Below are positions 51,165 through 63,337 of a stretch of DNA of 64,000 bases, one piece after another. The notes below the pieces were generated by a model. That model did not search any database, was not told the DNA's origin, and saw nothing but the letters and a program-made list of their open reading frames with translations. The number at the start of each line of letters is the position of its first letter. Positions within the stretch are counted from its first letter, which is position 1. The stretch comes from Globodera rostochiensis. Lineage: Eukaryota > Nematoda > Chromadorea > Rhabditida > Heteroderidae. Position numbers and translations under genes: made by a program. The stretch is from positions 806,001 to 870,000 of the forward strand of contig JAEVLN010000017.1 in NCBI GenBank assembly GCA_018350325.1. Direction: 5' to 3'.

Positions 51165-52380
51165 ATGTTAATTGATGCACTGATAATGTACGAATGCGCA
51201 TCAATAGGAAATATAAAAATGAGTTAAAGCGATTTTGAATCGGTTAAATGTTTTGAAATTTAAGGAAAAAACAACTTTTTCAAATTTAGAAAATATTTGA
51301 TTACCCATCGTTTTTAATGTCGCGAATTTGGCATGAAAGTGAATAATTTAAGGAATTTTGTCACCGTTTGATTTATAAAGATTTAATGGGTTTTTAGCGC
51401 AATTATTTTCAAGAGGCACTTCATTTAGGCTGAACTTTTCGCCCGTCCGTCCGTTTGTTTGGCGACCGTCGATTTTTGTTCTTTTATTTTTGACTAAAAA
51501 TTCGGAAAAGATTTTGAGGACTTTACAAATTAGGCTATTTAAATGGGCAAAAATGAACTAATTCAAAAAAAAGAACTTTTTTTAAAATTAAGTTACTTAA
51601 ATTTGACTTTTTGGTGGACAAATAAATGGTACGAAAATCAAATAGTGTTTAATAATTTTAAATGTATTTTATTTAAAATTTATAAATTTACCTTAAATTA
51701 AAAACGCGTTAATCAGTTTGACTTAAACAAAATAATAAACCTTTTTTCATTGACTAATAAAATACCTAACCAAATGTTTGGCGAATGAATGAATAGCCGA
51801 TTCATCGCGGAATATAGCCAAAGGCAATGTTTCCCATGGCGATCGGCGGAATGATCAATCGATCGATCATCGCCGGGAAGCGCCCGCCCGCCCGCCCCAA
51901 TTTGGTAATAATTGGGCGACGGACGTCGCGGCGGGAAGGCGAACTTTTCTCCGTTTGCAGCACCAAATTTATACCGTCCGTCAACCACCGATCGAAACCC
52001 AACCAAAGCAAAACGCAACCGATCAGAAAATCTTCACAACGAGAGACTTCCAATCACTACCCCCATTTACAAAATAAATGATCAGATTACTATTTGTTGT
52101 TTCTTTTAGGTGATTTTCAGCTGAACGAGTTCACATCGTTTTTTGTTGGTATTAAATCATTTTCTTAAATTCGTTATATTTGGACATTTTTTTTTTGTTT
52201 TCTTTGGTCGTTAACTCTCTTTTTCGCTTTTGAATGCTAATTCTACGGCGGTGCCTTTGTTTGCACACCGACCCCGACTCTTCTCCAACAATTGCAAACA
52301 TTCGGCTCGAAAAGTTATTTTTGCTTCCAAATTTTATTTATTTATATTTCAATTAGATTCTTATTTAAAATATTCAATAA

Positions 52381-55156
52381 ATGTCCGAAAAGTCGCGCAC
52401 ATCCAACAACGATGAAAAGGAAAAGGCCACGAACAAATTTCGGGCGATGGTAAAGGCAAAAATTCGAGCGGTCAGTCCAAAAAGTGCCGTGAAGAAACTG
52501 TTTCCGATTGTTGGCTGGCTGCCAAAATACAATTTCCGGAACAATTTGCACAGCGATTTGGTCACCGGAGTGACCATTGGCATAATGGTGGTGCCACAAG
52601 GTCAATTTTTGTTTAATTAAGCTTAATTGACCTTCCAGACATTCTTTCACTGCCCGACAAAACTAAAAAAAAGTTCAAAAATTTTGTCGAATTTAGCGAT
52701 GGCCTACACAACATTGGCCGGCGTCCCACCGGCAGTTGGCCTATACACATGCTTCTTTGCAGCCTTCTTTTATTTATTTTTGGGCACTTCAATTCACGTT
52801 TCAATTGGTTAATAAAAAACATTTAGCCAATTAATTAAGAGTTTTATTTTTCAAAAATCAGGCACATTTGCGGTTGCCAGTATGATGGTGGGAAATACAC
52901 TTGCGCAATTGCATTTGAATGGCGACAATAACGGAAAGTTGAACTTAAATGGCACAAATAATGCCACGACGTCATCGTTTGGAGCTGATCTGGCCAACCC
53001 TCTTTTGGTCACCAGTGCACTTACTTTTGGCGCCGGAATTTTTCAGGCATTAATAAATTAAAACATAAAAATGCTTTTCGTAATGTCCCCAATATTCATT
53101 CATTCAGCTTACGATGGCCGTCTGTCGTCTGTCCTTTCTGACCGTGTACATCTCCGACCCGTTGGTCAGCGGTTTCACCACCGCCGCCGCCGTCCACGTG
53201 CTCGTCGCACAAATGCCGAAACTCATTGGAGTGCCCTCAAAACCGTACGGAGGCCCCGGCATGGTCATATTCGTAAGTGAACAAAACATTAAAATTCTAT
53301 TTTTGAATAATTTTGCCTTAAATGTCTCAGATGTTGCGAGATTTGATGAGTTCCGTTTGGCACGCAAATTTATGGACCGTCGGCCTTTCGCTTTGTGGCA
53401 TTGTCTTTCTGGGCGTCGGCCGCGATTACTTGAACCCGCCCTTCCGGAAACGTTTCCGCGTGCCCCTTCCGCTGGAACTAATTATGGTGAAAATTGTCTA
53501 TTTCGAATTTAATTAAATGCTTAATTAATCAACAGGTAATTTGCTCAATCGGCTTTTCACTGTTGTTTAAAATAGAACAAAATCATGGCGTCAAAATCAT
53601 AAAGCACGTTCCAAACGGGTAATCTTTACAATGAATCAAGATTAAAAATGTCCAAATAAAAGTGAATGGGAACAAGCAAAATTTGTTGTCCATTACAGTA
53701 ACCGCCGGGAATAGTGGATTCTTTCCCTGAGGCATTGTGCCAGGATTGTTTGTGGCAATGTCCCTTATTTCCCCCCCCCCTACAGTATGCCCGTCCCAGC
53801 GATGCCCCGTTGGGATTTTCTGCCGCTGATTTGGCCAAATGTTCTCTCCATCGGTCTCATCTGCTACGTTTTCGTCATCTCTTTGGAGAAAATCTTCGCC
53901 AAACGCCACAGATACGCGGTGGAGGCCAACCAGGAGCTGTACGCGCTGGGCTTCAGCTCTCTGCTCAGCTCCTTCTTCCCGGTTTACCCCTTCGGCGCCT
54001 CTCTTTCGCGCTCGTCACTGTGCGAAATGTTGGGCGCAAAATCGCAGGTCAGAAAACTTTTTATTATTTTTGACATATTTATTTTATCTATTCAGCTCCA
54101 TGCGTTGTTCTCCAGCACACTTTTGTTGGCTGTAATCCTTTGGCTTGGCCCGTTGCTCGAGCCGTTGCCCATTGTGCCTTTTTTAATTAATTAATTAATT
54201 ATTTAATAGTTAAAATTCGTAATTTTCAGTCAATTCTCGCGTGCATTGTCGTGGTTAGCCTTAAGCCGCTGTTCTTGCAGTATCGCGATTTGCCCAAATT
54301 GTGGGCCGTGTCCGCCTATGATATGGTCGTCTTCAATTTTAGGCTTTTAAATTTAGATCTGAATTTTTTTAATTCTATCCATATAATTTCTGTTCTTTTT
54401 TAATTAAGATGATCTGGATGGTGGCATTTTTCGCCACCGTTCTGTTGGACATTACCTACGGACTCGTCCTCGCCATTCTCTTCTCCATTTTCACCGTCGT
54501 GCTCCGTGAACAATGGCCCGCCCTTCACCAAGTCGGCGTTGCAGAAGCGGATTACCAATCGGACTTAAGTCGAAGTAAAAATGCAAAATTTAATAGCGTT
54601 AATTTAAGCTACTAAATTTTAAAAACTTTTAAATATTTAAATTTTTGTCAGTTATGCCCAATGCCAACGTTGAAATTTGGCGTTTTACGTCGCCATTGCA
54701 TTTCGCCAACGCACAAAAATTTATTGAGCAGCTCAGAAAAACTATGAAGAAAATCAGAGAAAACATTTCGCAACTGCCGGCAGCGAATGTTGCGGAGAAT
54801 GAACTCGAAATTAGCATGGAAAAGGTGTTAATTTGTACAAAAATTGAACTTTTTGGGGCAATTTATTTATTTAATAGACACAAAAAGCTGTTTTGGTGGT
54901 CGATTGTGCGGCGGTGTCTCACATCGATTCCGTCGGTGTACACGCCCTTGGCGAGGTGTTCACCGATTCTAAGGCCCACGACATTGTGTTAATTTTCGCC
55001 AATTTCTACGGTATTTTTCAATAATAATAAAAAAATTTGTTTTCAAATTATTCTTAAGATGAACATTTAACAATTTTTCGTCGATGCGAATTGTTCGAAA
55101 AAATTCCGGAAGAAAATTTCTATTCAGCAACGCTTAGAGCGACGAAAGGGCCGTAA
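52381..55156 (+). CDS. SLC26-family anion (sulfate) transporter
   Basis: Multi-pass plasma-membrane anion exchanger with SulP and STAS domains. Thirteen exons (52381-52600, 52697-52807, 52862-53046, 53108-53272, 53331-53486, 53536-53618, 53786-54047, 54096-54173, 54230-54325, 54409-54574, 54652-54824, 54878-55010, 55059-55156) give 641 residues. Motifs: DLVTGVTIGIMVVPQAMAYT, AGVPPAVGLYTCFFA, ISDPLVSGFTTAAAVHVL, RYAVEANQELYALGFSSLLS. The STAS domain has VLVVDCAAVSHIDSVGVHAL. Intron 3 (CAG|GCATTA) uses a GC donor. Exon 7 follows a poly-C tract. The transported anion cannot be assigned. Confidence 0.94.
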
Positions 55157-55448
55157 ATTAATTATTGGATAAATCTCCTTTTATTTTTGTAAATTTATTG
55201 TTTAATTCATAAAGAAACTCAGTGTGGACAGATTGTATAAATAAATAAAGGGGTTTTGTTTATGTTAAATTATTTTTAAAAATTGTTAAATTTTTGTTCC
55301 TTAAGAATCAAAGAGGGAAGATAATATGGGGAAAGAATTAGGAAAGCTTAAAAAAGTAAAATGAAAGGGGGGCAAGATCGGATCATGTTTCGACGCTGAT
55401 AAAACGTCGATGGTTTAGCTGGATGATGATGATGATCGGTGTTGGAAT

Positions 55449-55612
55449 TCAAGACGGGAGAGGGGGGGGACAGGGGGGGTGGGGGGGACAGGGGGGGTGG
55501 GGGGACAGGGGGGAGGGGGGGGGGACAGGGGGGGGGGGTGGGGGGAGGGGGGGGGGGGGGGGACGGGGGGGAGAGGGGAGAGGGGGGGGAGGATGGGGGG
55601 GGGTGAATGTTG
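55449..55612 (+). repeat. G-homopolymer-rich tract
   Basis: About 160 bp that are roughly 85% G, with many runs of 5-14 G separated by A, AC or T. It has strong G-quadruplex potential on the plus strand. Run lengths may be unreliable in the assembly. Confidence 0.85.
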
Positions 55613-55810
55613 TCGGACTAAAAGATAGAATTTCAGACGTTTTCTTGGGGTGTAATTTCAGCGCCTTTAGTGTTTTCTTTGAGGGTAGAATTTCAGAGAC
55701 CCTTAGGGGATTTCTTGATGATAGAATTTCAACGCTCGAAGCTTTTTTCGACAGGGCGAAATTTGAGTCGTGGAGGGAATGCACTCTCTCTTTCTCCGAA
55801 CTCCGAATAA

Positions 55811-56212
55811 GCCCCCCCCCCCTCAAAGCCCCCCCCCCCTCAAAGCCCCTTCCCTCAGAGCCCCTTCCCTCAAAGCCCCTCCCCTCAAAGCCCCTCCCCT
55901 CAGAGCCCCTCCCCTCAAAGCCCCTCCCCTCAGAGCCCCTCCCCTCAAATCCCCTCCCCTCAGAGCCCCTCCCCTCAAAGCCCCCCCCCTCAAATCCCCC
56001 ATCAAAGCCCCTTCCCTCAAAGCCCCTCCCCTCAAAGCCCCTCCCCTCAGAGCCCCTCCCCTCAAAGCCCCCCCCCTCAGAGCCCCCCCCCCCCCCTCAA
56101 AGCCCCTCCCCTCAGAGCCCCTCCCCTCAAAGCCCCCCCCCCCTCAAATCCCCCATCAAAGCCCCTTCCCTCAAAGCCCTCCCCCTTTCAAAGCCCTCCC
56201 CCCTGATGCTGA
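55811..56212 (+). repeat. C-rich minisatellite, CCCCTCAAAGCCCCTCCCCTCAGAG-type
   Basis: About 30 tandem units of a 13-bp motif, AAAGCCCCTCCCC or AGAGCCCCTCCCC, with variable C runs. Related units recur at 56360-56500. The opposite strand is G-rich and could form quadruplexes. Confidence 0.9.
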
Positions 56213-57283
56213 TATTCACAATGCTAAAGATTGAAATCTGCAGATTTCTAGCTGTAGCTAGGGTATCTGCAGATTGAAAAATCTACAGCTTGAAATCCGT
56301 ATTCACATAAGGATAATTTGAGCTGCAGCTACCTATCCAAAGCTACAGAGAAAGCCCACTCTCCTCTCAACCCCCCCCCCCCTCAAAACCCTGCCCCCTC
56401 AAACCTTCGCCCTCACCCTCAAACCCCCCCCCCCCCTCACCCTCAAACCCCCCCCCCCCCCTCAAACCACCCCCCTCAAAGCCCCCCCCCCACTCCCCAC
56501 ACCTCACCTCATTCTCGTTGTATTCGTTTTTACTGGTAACAATTATTAATTTATTTTGGGGTGGCCGTGCATAAAATTGGACAAAAAAAGTGTCAAAGCT
56601 CAATAGAAATCGTTCAACTTTAAAGTGAACTCTCCGGTCACAAATTGCGTTAAAATCTTTTGCTTCAAATTATTTAAGTGTTGTTTTATACAAACAATTT
56701 GCTAACAAACTTTTATTTTTGGCTTATGTAACAACAGAAAAGGAGGGGGAAGAGTGTGTGGGAAATGCGGAGGGAGAGAGAGAAGGGGGGGGGGGAGGTG
56801 GGGGGGGGGGAGGGGATTGTATGGGTGTAATTTGATAACCCTCTTGTCCCCGGAGGGTATTCTCGACTTTTGCCCCGCCCCTCCCCTTCGGCGTCCTGTT
56901 TTTGCCCTTTTCTACTCACTCTCTTCCCACAGATCGCGCCATTCCCATTCCCGGGGGTCTCTGTCAGTTTGAAATTACATATCACTCCCCCCCCCCCCAA
57001 CAGAGTCGGGCCGCAAATGATGGCCGGCCGGCATATAAATAACATAAACAACACTCACCAGAGGCCCCCCACCGACGACCGACCGACCGACACAGTCAGT
57101 CGGTTGGCTTGGCCATGGGCTTTGGCACTTCAACTTCCTCCAATTCCCTCCAACTCCAACACCCCGACCCCGACCCCGACCCTCGGTGGAACAATTGTTT
57201 CAAGTTTTCTCTTTTATTCATTTAAAATTCAAATATTGGATGGATAATTAATTACTTTTATTCGAGATTTTAATCATAAATAA

Positions 57284-59032
57284 ATGAAAGTGTTTGACGC
57301 AAATTCAAATTCGACCTCGCCCGGCTCAGTTGGAGGCAAAAACTCAAAAAGCAAGCAAAAATTAATGGCACATTCGGTGGACATTATTCAAAAAGACGGC
57401 ACAAAAAGAGCCGTGGCAAATGGAATTGTGAAGGGCCATTTGAATCTGAACGGAAGCAGCCGAAAGCGGAGTGCGGAACCGCGGCCTCACCCGGCGAAGT
57501 TGCTGAACAAACGCTATTGGGACGATGTGAGGGCGGGAAGGGTGTGCCCCCCGGCGACGTCTGCGGAGGGCGGTAAGTTCAAATGGGCGGCCTTACTCTA
57601 ATTAATGTTACCCATTTGGGTAACGGTTTAAAATGGCGAATTAACAGCAACCGATAGAATTAATTGTGCAATTAAAAAACGGTTTATTTTTAAGGTGATC
57701 AAACAACGAAACTTTTGGCTCCGATCAAAGAGGAAATTTGTTCAAAAAGCAATGGAAAGCAAAGCGAAAAAAGGAAGGCATCAGTGCCTTTTGATGTGGC
57801 AAAACAAAATGCCAAAAACAACGTCAACATTCAAAACTATACACCAATTATGCAAAACATTCCCACTTCCGTCACTAATCTATCGAATTTTCATCACCAA
57901 AATGTTGGAATTGTATCGTTCGGATGTAAGAATTTAAAAATTTCGAACTGAAAATGAAACGTCGGTATATTTACAGCTGCTCTTCCACCCCAAAGTCAAC
58001 CGTTGCTTCGATTCGGCACTTTTTTACCACCGCCTCAGGACATTATGCGGCCACACGGCACAATTTTGCTGCCTCCGACGGCGGACGCGTTCATTCAGCC
58101 GCCACAATTCGCGTCCGCTCTTCTGGACTCGTCCTCAACACAACCAATGAACATCATCAACAACATGGATAATAATATCTCCCGGTTGATGATGCTACAG
58201 CAACAGCATCAGCAGAAACAGTTCAGAAACAGTGCCGAGTCGACAGCAAATGCCACGTGGGGGACATTGTTCGAAATGTTGGCCAAAGGCACGTCAAATG
58301 GCCAACAGCCGCCGCGGCACGAGGCTCCTCCTCAACAGTCCCTAATATTTGCTGCACAGAATAATACTCCAGAGGCGATCAAAAATGCTTCAAAAATTAT
58401 GTGCGTTTGAAGGCTGTCGTTTATCGGAGTTTAAACCCGCAGGGGTTTTTAAAGATTTGTAATTTATTTAAAATGTAAAATGTATCCTTTATTAGACCAG
58501 CAAAATCTTTATTGTTTATAATCTTTTCCTTTATTTTTACTTGGACTTATGGGAGCCCCGGTTTAAACCACAATAATTTTGGTCAAAATAATAATTACTC
58601 AACATTTAATAGTGCTTCACAGTCCACAACTGGTTGTGATGCTGAGAGTCCGGCCTCTTGGTCAAGAAGTTCGGAAAGCGACGCGCAAATTGACGAACTA
58701 ATGGATCAGATCGCACAAAAATACGGAGGCAACGTAAAGAATTGCTTATTTTACATATGCAATTATAAAAATTACATTTTGTGTATCATTGGCATTTAAA
58801 ATCAAAAAATTGACACAAAATTTTTAATAACAATTGCCATAAAAAGCGCTATTAAATATTTTAGACACAAATTACTGGGCTACAAACGCAGAATTGCCAG
58901 TCGCAGAATGAGGCGAAATGTCGCCTTTGCTTTGTGCCGATTCCAATGCCCGTGCCGATTCCTGTGCCCGTCAGCACCGATTTCATCCTCAAACACTTTG
59001 GCACAAATGAGCCAATCAGAAATCGGAAGTGA
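57284..59032 (+). CDS. Unrecognised Pro/Gln/Asn-rich protein, 429 residues
   Basis: Five exons (57284-57572, 57695-57925, 57977-58400, 58556-58733, 58865-59032) join in frame. The N-terminus is basic (SVDIIQKDGTKRAVANGIV, then RYWDDVRAG). The middle is low complexity with MLQQQHQQKQF and a Ser-rich SPASWSRSSESDAQIDEL. The C-terminus has a Cys pair followed by alternating Pro/Val/Ile (CRLCFVPIPMPVPIPVPV, then STDFILKHFG). That hydrophobic Pro motif recalls the C-terminal part of SOBP/RAI2-type nuclear proteins, but I would not assign it. No signal peptide, so probably intracellular and possibly nuclear. Exon 4 start (GGGAG, C) is the least certain junction. Confidence 0.7.
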
Positions 59033-59803
59033 TCAAACATCAATCAATTTTTTTTTTCAATGCAAAAACAATTTTTTTTATGAACATTCAAGAAAGATGG
59101 GCGGTAGAATGTGGGAATGATTATTAAAACTTCAAATTTAAAAAACCATTTCCAAAAATCGGAAGTTGTAAATGAATGCTGGCTGTTTATCGCTTCATTG
59201 TTCCACAAATTGCACCACCCACATCCCGCTTTATCTTCCGTCCCCCCCCCCCGGGGGATTTGAGTGAGCGGGCGCGGGTCGGACCGATGTTTTCGCATTC
59301 ATTTTCATTTTCAGGTTGGATTTGTTCCATCATTCATTCACTATCAGGTTCTCCCACCCGCCCACCCGCCTCATGACTGAAATTTTGTGAAGGTCATCCA
59401 TCTCTCAGTTTTCAACTGACCTTCGAGAAGATGGGCGAGTGGGTGATCGGAGTCAGAGTCGGTTTGATCAATGATCTTGGCGGCGTTCTTCATGATCATG
59501 GACATCCTGTTCGTCGTCGTCGTCGTCGTCGACGTCTTCTTTCTTTTCTGCGGTTGCCTATAACAAATTTGTCGATACAATGGAACTGATAAAGGAGGCA
59601 AAAAAAGATCCATCGATAAACTCATTGGATTGGGCGGCGCTGTGAATAACGACGAAAGATGCGCAAATAGCCAATTTATTGTTATGCTTAATTTTATTCA
59701 ATAAATGAAAAAACGTTACAAAAAAAAAAAGACTTTTAAAAACTTTCGAAAAAATGTTCAAATTTAAATTTGCTCCTTTTTCATGCCTCAGGGAATAAAT
59801 ACG
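59033..59803. other. Intergenic region, no firm gene
   Basis: Contains a CGTCGTCGTCGTCGTCGTCG triplet repeat at about 59512-59533 and a poly-C run near 59243. A minus-strand frame across 59625-59371 has no family features. Confidence 0.4.
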
Positions 59804-62688
59804 ATGTTCCCCCACTTTCTGTTGCATCTTTTCATCACTTTTGCTGTTGGCATTTGCTTGGCGTTGAACCAATCAAAAAACATTAACTCATCACCGCCAC
59901 CAAAAACAACTGATTTGGAACTGCGACAATATTCAAATGCAATGGCCCAACGTAAAAATGCGCAAAATGGCATTGTGCTTCAGGGACGAAGACGGGCACC
60001 GCCCCGGGCGCGATCATTAACGTTCATTTGGCAACAGTCTAAGAAAATGGTCCTCCTTTTTTTGTAGGATTTGATTAAAAAAACTTTTTTGAGAATTTAC
60101 AAATCCATTTTTGCAGATGAATCAGCGAAAACAGTCCCGATCGCCCGAAGTTCTTCCCCGTCCTCCCCGTCCGACAACGACCCCGACGATTGCATCCCCG
60201 TCCCCGATTACTCTTTCATCCCCGTCCCCGATTACTCTTTCATCCCCGTCCCCGATTACTCTTCCGACGTCCCGTCGATGTTTACTTCCATCGGACTTTT
60301 GGTGCGATCATCCTGAAATTGCACAATTGTGCACAGGTTCTACCGAATTCTGTGAGGCATATAAAGCGACCATAAAAGGGAAGGGAATGGAATTGAAGTG
60401 AGTAAATTTAAATTTAAATTTAATTTTGTTTTTCAATTTGTAAATTAAGGCTTGCCTTTGAAAGTGGCTGTCCCGACTCTCAAAAACTGATCATCGACCG
60501 GTTATTCCCGAATGTGCTGGACAAGCCGGGACTTTCTGGCATGATCAACTTCAAAGCATTCCCCTGGGGGTTGGCAAAACGGCACCAATACGGTCAGTGA
60601 TGGCAAAAGAGTGGCCCAAACTTTGTTCCCCTCCACCAACAGACCGGCAAGTCCAATGCCATCACGGAGCCCGCGAATGCAGCGGCAATCGGCTGCTCAG
60701 CTGTGCCCTCAGAAATCCGTACAGCGACCGGCTGAGTCGTTACCGGCTTCTCAATTGTTTTATGGCACAAATGATGGACAGAAATGAGCCGGAGAGCGGC
60801 ATGATCGGCTGTCTCCACAACTCGACCGTTAATTCCAACGAAATTTTGTGAGTTTTATAACGATAATTAAAGGTAGGTAAGTTAGCTTTTCGTAATAAAT
60901 TAAAATATCTATGAATTAAATAAAGCCGTTATTTGCCAGAAAGTGTGCTCGAACGGGCACGGCAACACGGCTTCAGTTAGAGGATGAGACGGAGACTAAA
61001 CAAATTCTGAACTCGCCCCGATTTGTGCCGTTTGTGGCGCTGAACGGTTGGAGCCATTTGGAGTTGCAAGCGCCGGCCCAACTTTTGCTGGCAGAAAAGT
61101 TGGAGCATTGGAACGGCACTTTGAATGTAATAAATAATGAATTGATTAGTGGTTATACGGCACTTTGAATGTAATAAATAATGAGTTGATTGGTGGTTTT
61201 ATACATACCGAAACTTGCCGCTTCGATATTTCTTTTTTCTTTTAATTTATTTTTGTTTATTTTTTAGGGAGTTTCCGTTTCCAAACGCAGCGCGTTGAAG
61301 CCTTTTCCGACGTCCCATCGAAGCTGTGAGATTCCGCCCGATTTTTGGTGTTCCTCCGACGCTTCTGTCACTGGCGCCTGTTTTGATGAACAAAAGTGCC
61401 AAACATTTCATGTTAAGTTTATATTTGTTGTATAATTCAAATGCCGAAAAAGTCAGATAAAGGTGCCGATCAATTTTGAAAATATGCGTGAAAAATTAAC
61501 TTCCAATGCACATATTAAAGCGATCTCTCTACGGACATCCGGTTCATTTGAAAGTGATCTACAACTCACAGGTGGCTTCATGATCAATTGCTTCCCGAAT
61601 TAGTGCCATTGGAACAAAAACCTCCCAAATGCTACTTCTTAAGTTGTTAAACTTATTTTAAAAAGAAACAATAAGATTTTGGCTTTTTACGGATTTATTT
61701 TTATAATTAAAGTGATAAAATGCCTTTCACAGCTTCCAACCTCCCGCGACTATTTGCGGCGCTACCTTCGCCTTCATTTTTTCAGCGGCTCTCGCGCGCC
61801 GAGATATTCGCAAAACGCGGGCAAAGTACGAGTTGAGCTGGAACCATTGGCGATGACGCAACCGACGCTCAGCGAATGCAATTCGCCCGCGGCGACGGCA
61901 TCAACGACAAAGGCACAATGCCAACGACGCATTTTGGAGGTTGAATTTGCAAATTATTTGGCGAAAAGATTACTTACCAAAAAATGGAACTCTTCCCTAA
62001 TCGCAGATTTGTGTTTTTGCCGAATTTGCAAATGCCGAGGAAAGGGCCGTGCAATTAATGTGCATTAACGACATCGGCGACAGCGTCGACGTTGTAACAT
62101 TGTGGCAGAGAAATTGCTATCCTGCAGCTGCATACAGAAAGCAAACACTGTAAGTACGGTAAGTCGTCGCCTAAGGAGTCAAACACTGTAAGTACAGTAA
62201 GTCGTCGCCTAAGGGATCAAACACTGTAAGTACGGTAAGTCGTCGCCTAAGGAGTCAAACACTGTAAGTACAGTAAGTCGTCGCCTAAGGGATCAAACAC
62301 TGTAACGGTAATTAGGTTGGCCGAGACCGGTAAATTGCCAGTTTTTGGAATGCCGGTCCTGGCCAACTCTAATTCTGCCTAAAATAACCCGGGCTTTATT
62401 TTGTCGTTTCGGGTCTTATCGGAAATTGTTTTTTCTTTGCACAGTTTCTGCACCTCAGCCGAAATATTTTGGCACCAAGCCAATGAGCGCCTCGCCGAGG
62501 CGCAATTCAACGCGCTATGGCCCGAGCAGCGGCATGCGGACCCGTGGATTGTGCTGAACGAGCTCAGCCTGTCCAGCGTGCAGCGGTACTCGCTCGTGCT
62601 GGACCAAGTCGTGTGCCTGTGGTACCGCGGGCCGGGCCACGATCGTGCGCAATGCGGGCGATGCGAGTACGAGCCGACGCACTGTTGA
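59804..62688 (+). CDS. Tandem SapA + GILT-like protein with altered active sites
   Basis: GILT enzymes are secreted or lysosomal thiol reductases with a CXXC site. Eleven exons (59804-60049, 60117-60397, 60450-60592, 60643-60847, 60940-61126, 61268-61411, 61463-61571, 61733-61820, 61873-61939, 62007-62149, 62445-62688) give about 618 residues. Signal peptide: HLFITFAVGICLA. Each half starts with a SapA-type motif (DFWCDHPEIAQLC; DFWCSSDASVTGAC). Half 1: the active site is SGCPDS, CXXS not CXXC, then QCHHGARECSGN and RFVPFVALNG. Half 2: SGSFES at the same place, then HADPWIVLNE and QVVCLWYRG. A 24-bp repeat in exon 2 encodes SPSPITLS three times. Exon 8 end (61820 with GC donor, or 61825) is uncertain. 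Confidence 0.78.
60187..60262 (+). repeat. 24-bp coding tandem repeat in the GILT-like gene
   Basis: Three copies of a 24-bp unit starting CCCCGTCCCCGATTACTC encode SPSPITLS repeats between the signal peptide and the first SapA motif. The third unit diverges at its end. Confidence 0.85.
62143..62305 (+). repeat. 38-bp minisatellite carrying repeated splice-donor motifs
   Basis: Four full units and a partial fifth start at 62143, 62181, 62219, 62257 and 62295. Each begins AAACACTGTAAGTAC, followed by GGTAAGTCG or AGTAAGTCG and TCGCCTAAGG. The G/A difference alternates, giving a 76-bp higher-order period. The first unit overlaps the end of exon 10 (donor at 62150). Confidence 0.93.
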
Positions 62689-63337
62689 AATAGAGCAAAT
62701 GCCAAACAGCCAAAGATTCTGAAAACTGCGCGAGACTGGCTATGCCTGTTGGACTTTACCCGGTCTTTACTCTCACTCTCGACCACTAACTACCGTCATT
62801 CCTCTTAATTAGACTGAAAATCATTCGAAATTTTTTATTAATCTTTCAAGACCATGCATTTTTATTATTTATTTATTTATTTATTTATTCCAATTATTTG
62901 TCTTTTTAAATAATTGTTAAGCACTTATTTTACGAGTCTTGGGAATTTTGTCAAATATTTATCTTTTAACAAATAAATTTATAATGAAACTTTTGCGACC
63001 AAATATCAAATAAAGTGGGTTGCCATTCCCCGGATGATCAGTGACCGATTGGGGATCGGCGGGTAAAGCGAGGAATGTGGACAAAGAATTCGGTGTGCAA
63101 CTCGAACTTGCGGTTTTTTCCTAGGGCAGAATAATTAATTTCCCCTCGGGGGCAAAGGCAATGATTAAATATGGGGCAAGACGTTGAAATCAAAAGTGCT
63201 TCCTCACAATAATTTAGCTTTAAATTTATTACGGACAATGTCAACAATTCAGACAGCAAATCTCTAATCGTTGTAAAAATAATCGTTTCGTTTGATTATT
63301 GCAAATAAAAAAAGAGTTTTAAAATAAATAAAATGTT
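62689..63337. other. Convergent intergenic region
   Basis: 3' flanks of the GILT-like and A20 genes. There is a TTTATTTATTTATTTATT tract at about 62868-62888. I looked for an AN1 finger downstream of the A20 gene on the minus strand and found none. Confidence 0.45.

Larger units (their letters stand above)
49786..52380. other. Long intergenic region with hAT-type element
   Basis: Apart from the element at 50073-51164, it includes a GC-rich stretch at 51820-51990 (GATCAATCGATCGATCATCG, then repeated GCCC) that may be the SLC26 promoter. No gene is recognised. Confidence 0.45.
55157..57283. other. Intergenic region dominated by low-complexity DNA
   Basis: Besides the G/C tracts listed separately, it has a purine-rich block at 56739-56816 (poly-G and GAGAGAGAG) and CCGACCCCGACCCCGACCC at about 57162-57184. 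Long open frames encoding Pro/Ser/Lys repeats or Gly runs are products of the repeats. Confidence 0.6.

Noticed and set aside
55423..56277. 284-codon frame with Gly runs and Pro-Ser-Lys-Pro-Leu repeats
   Set aside because: It is a translation of the G tract and C-rich minisatellite; no splice signals or non-repeat domain.
59371..59625. Minus-strand 84-codon frame with Thr run
   Set aside because: The run comes from a CGT triplet repeat; no homologous family or clear exon partners seen.
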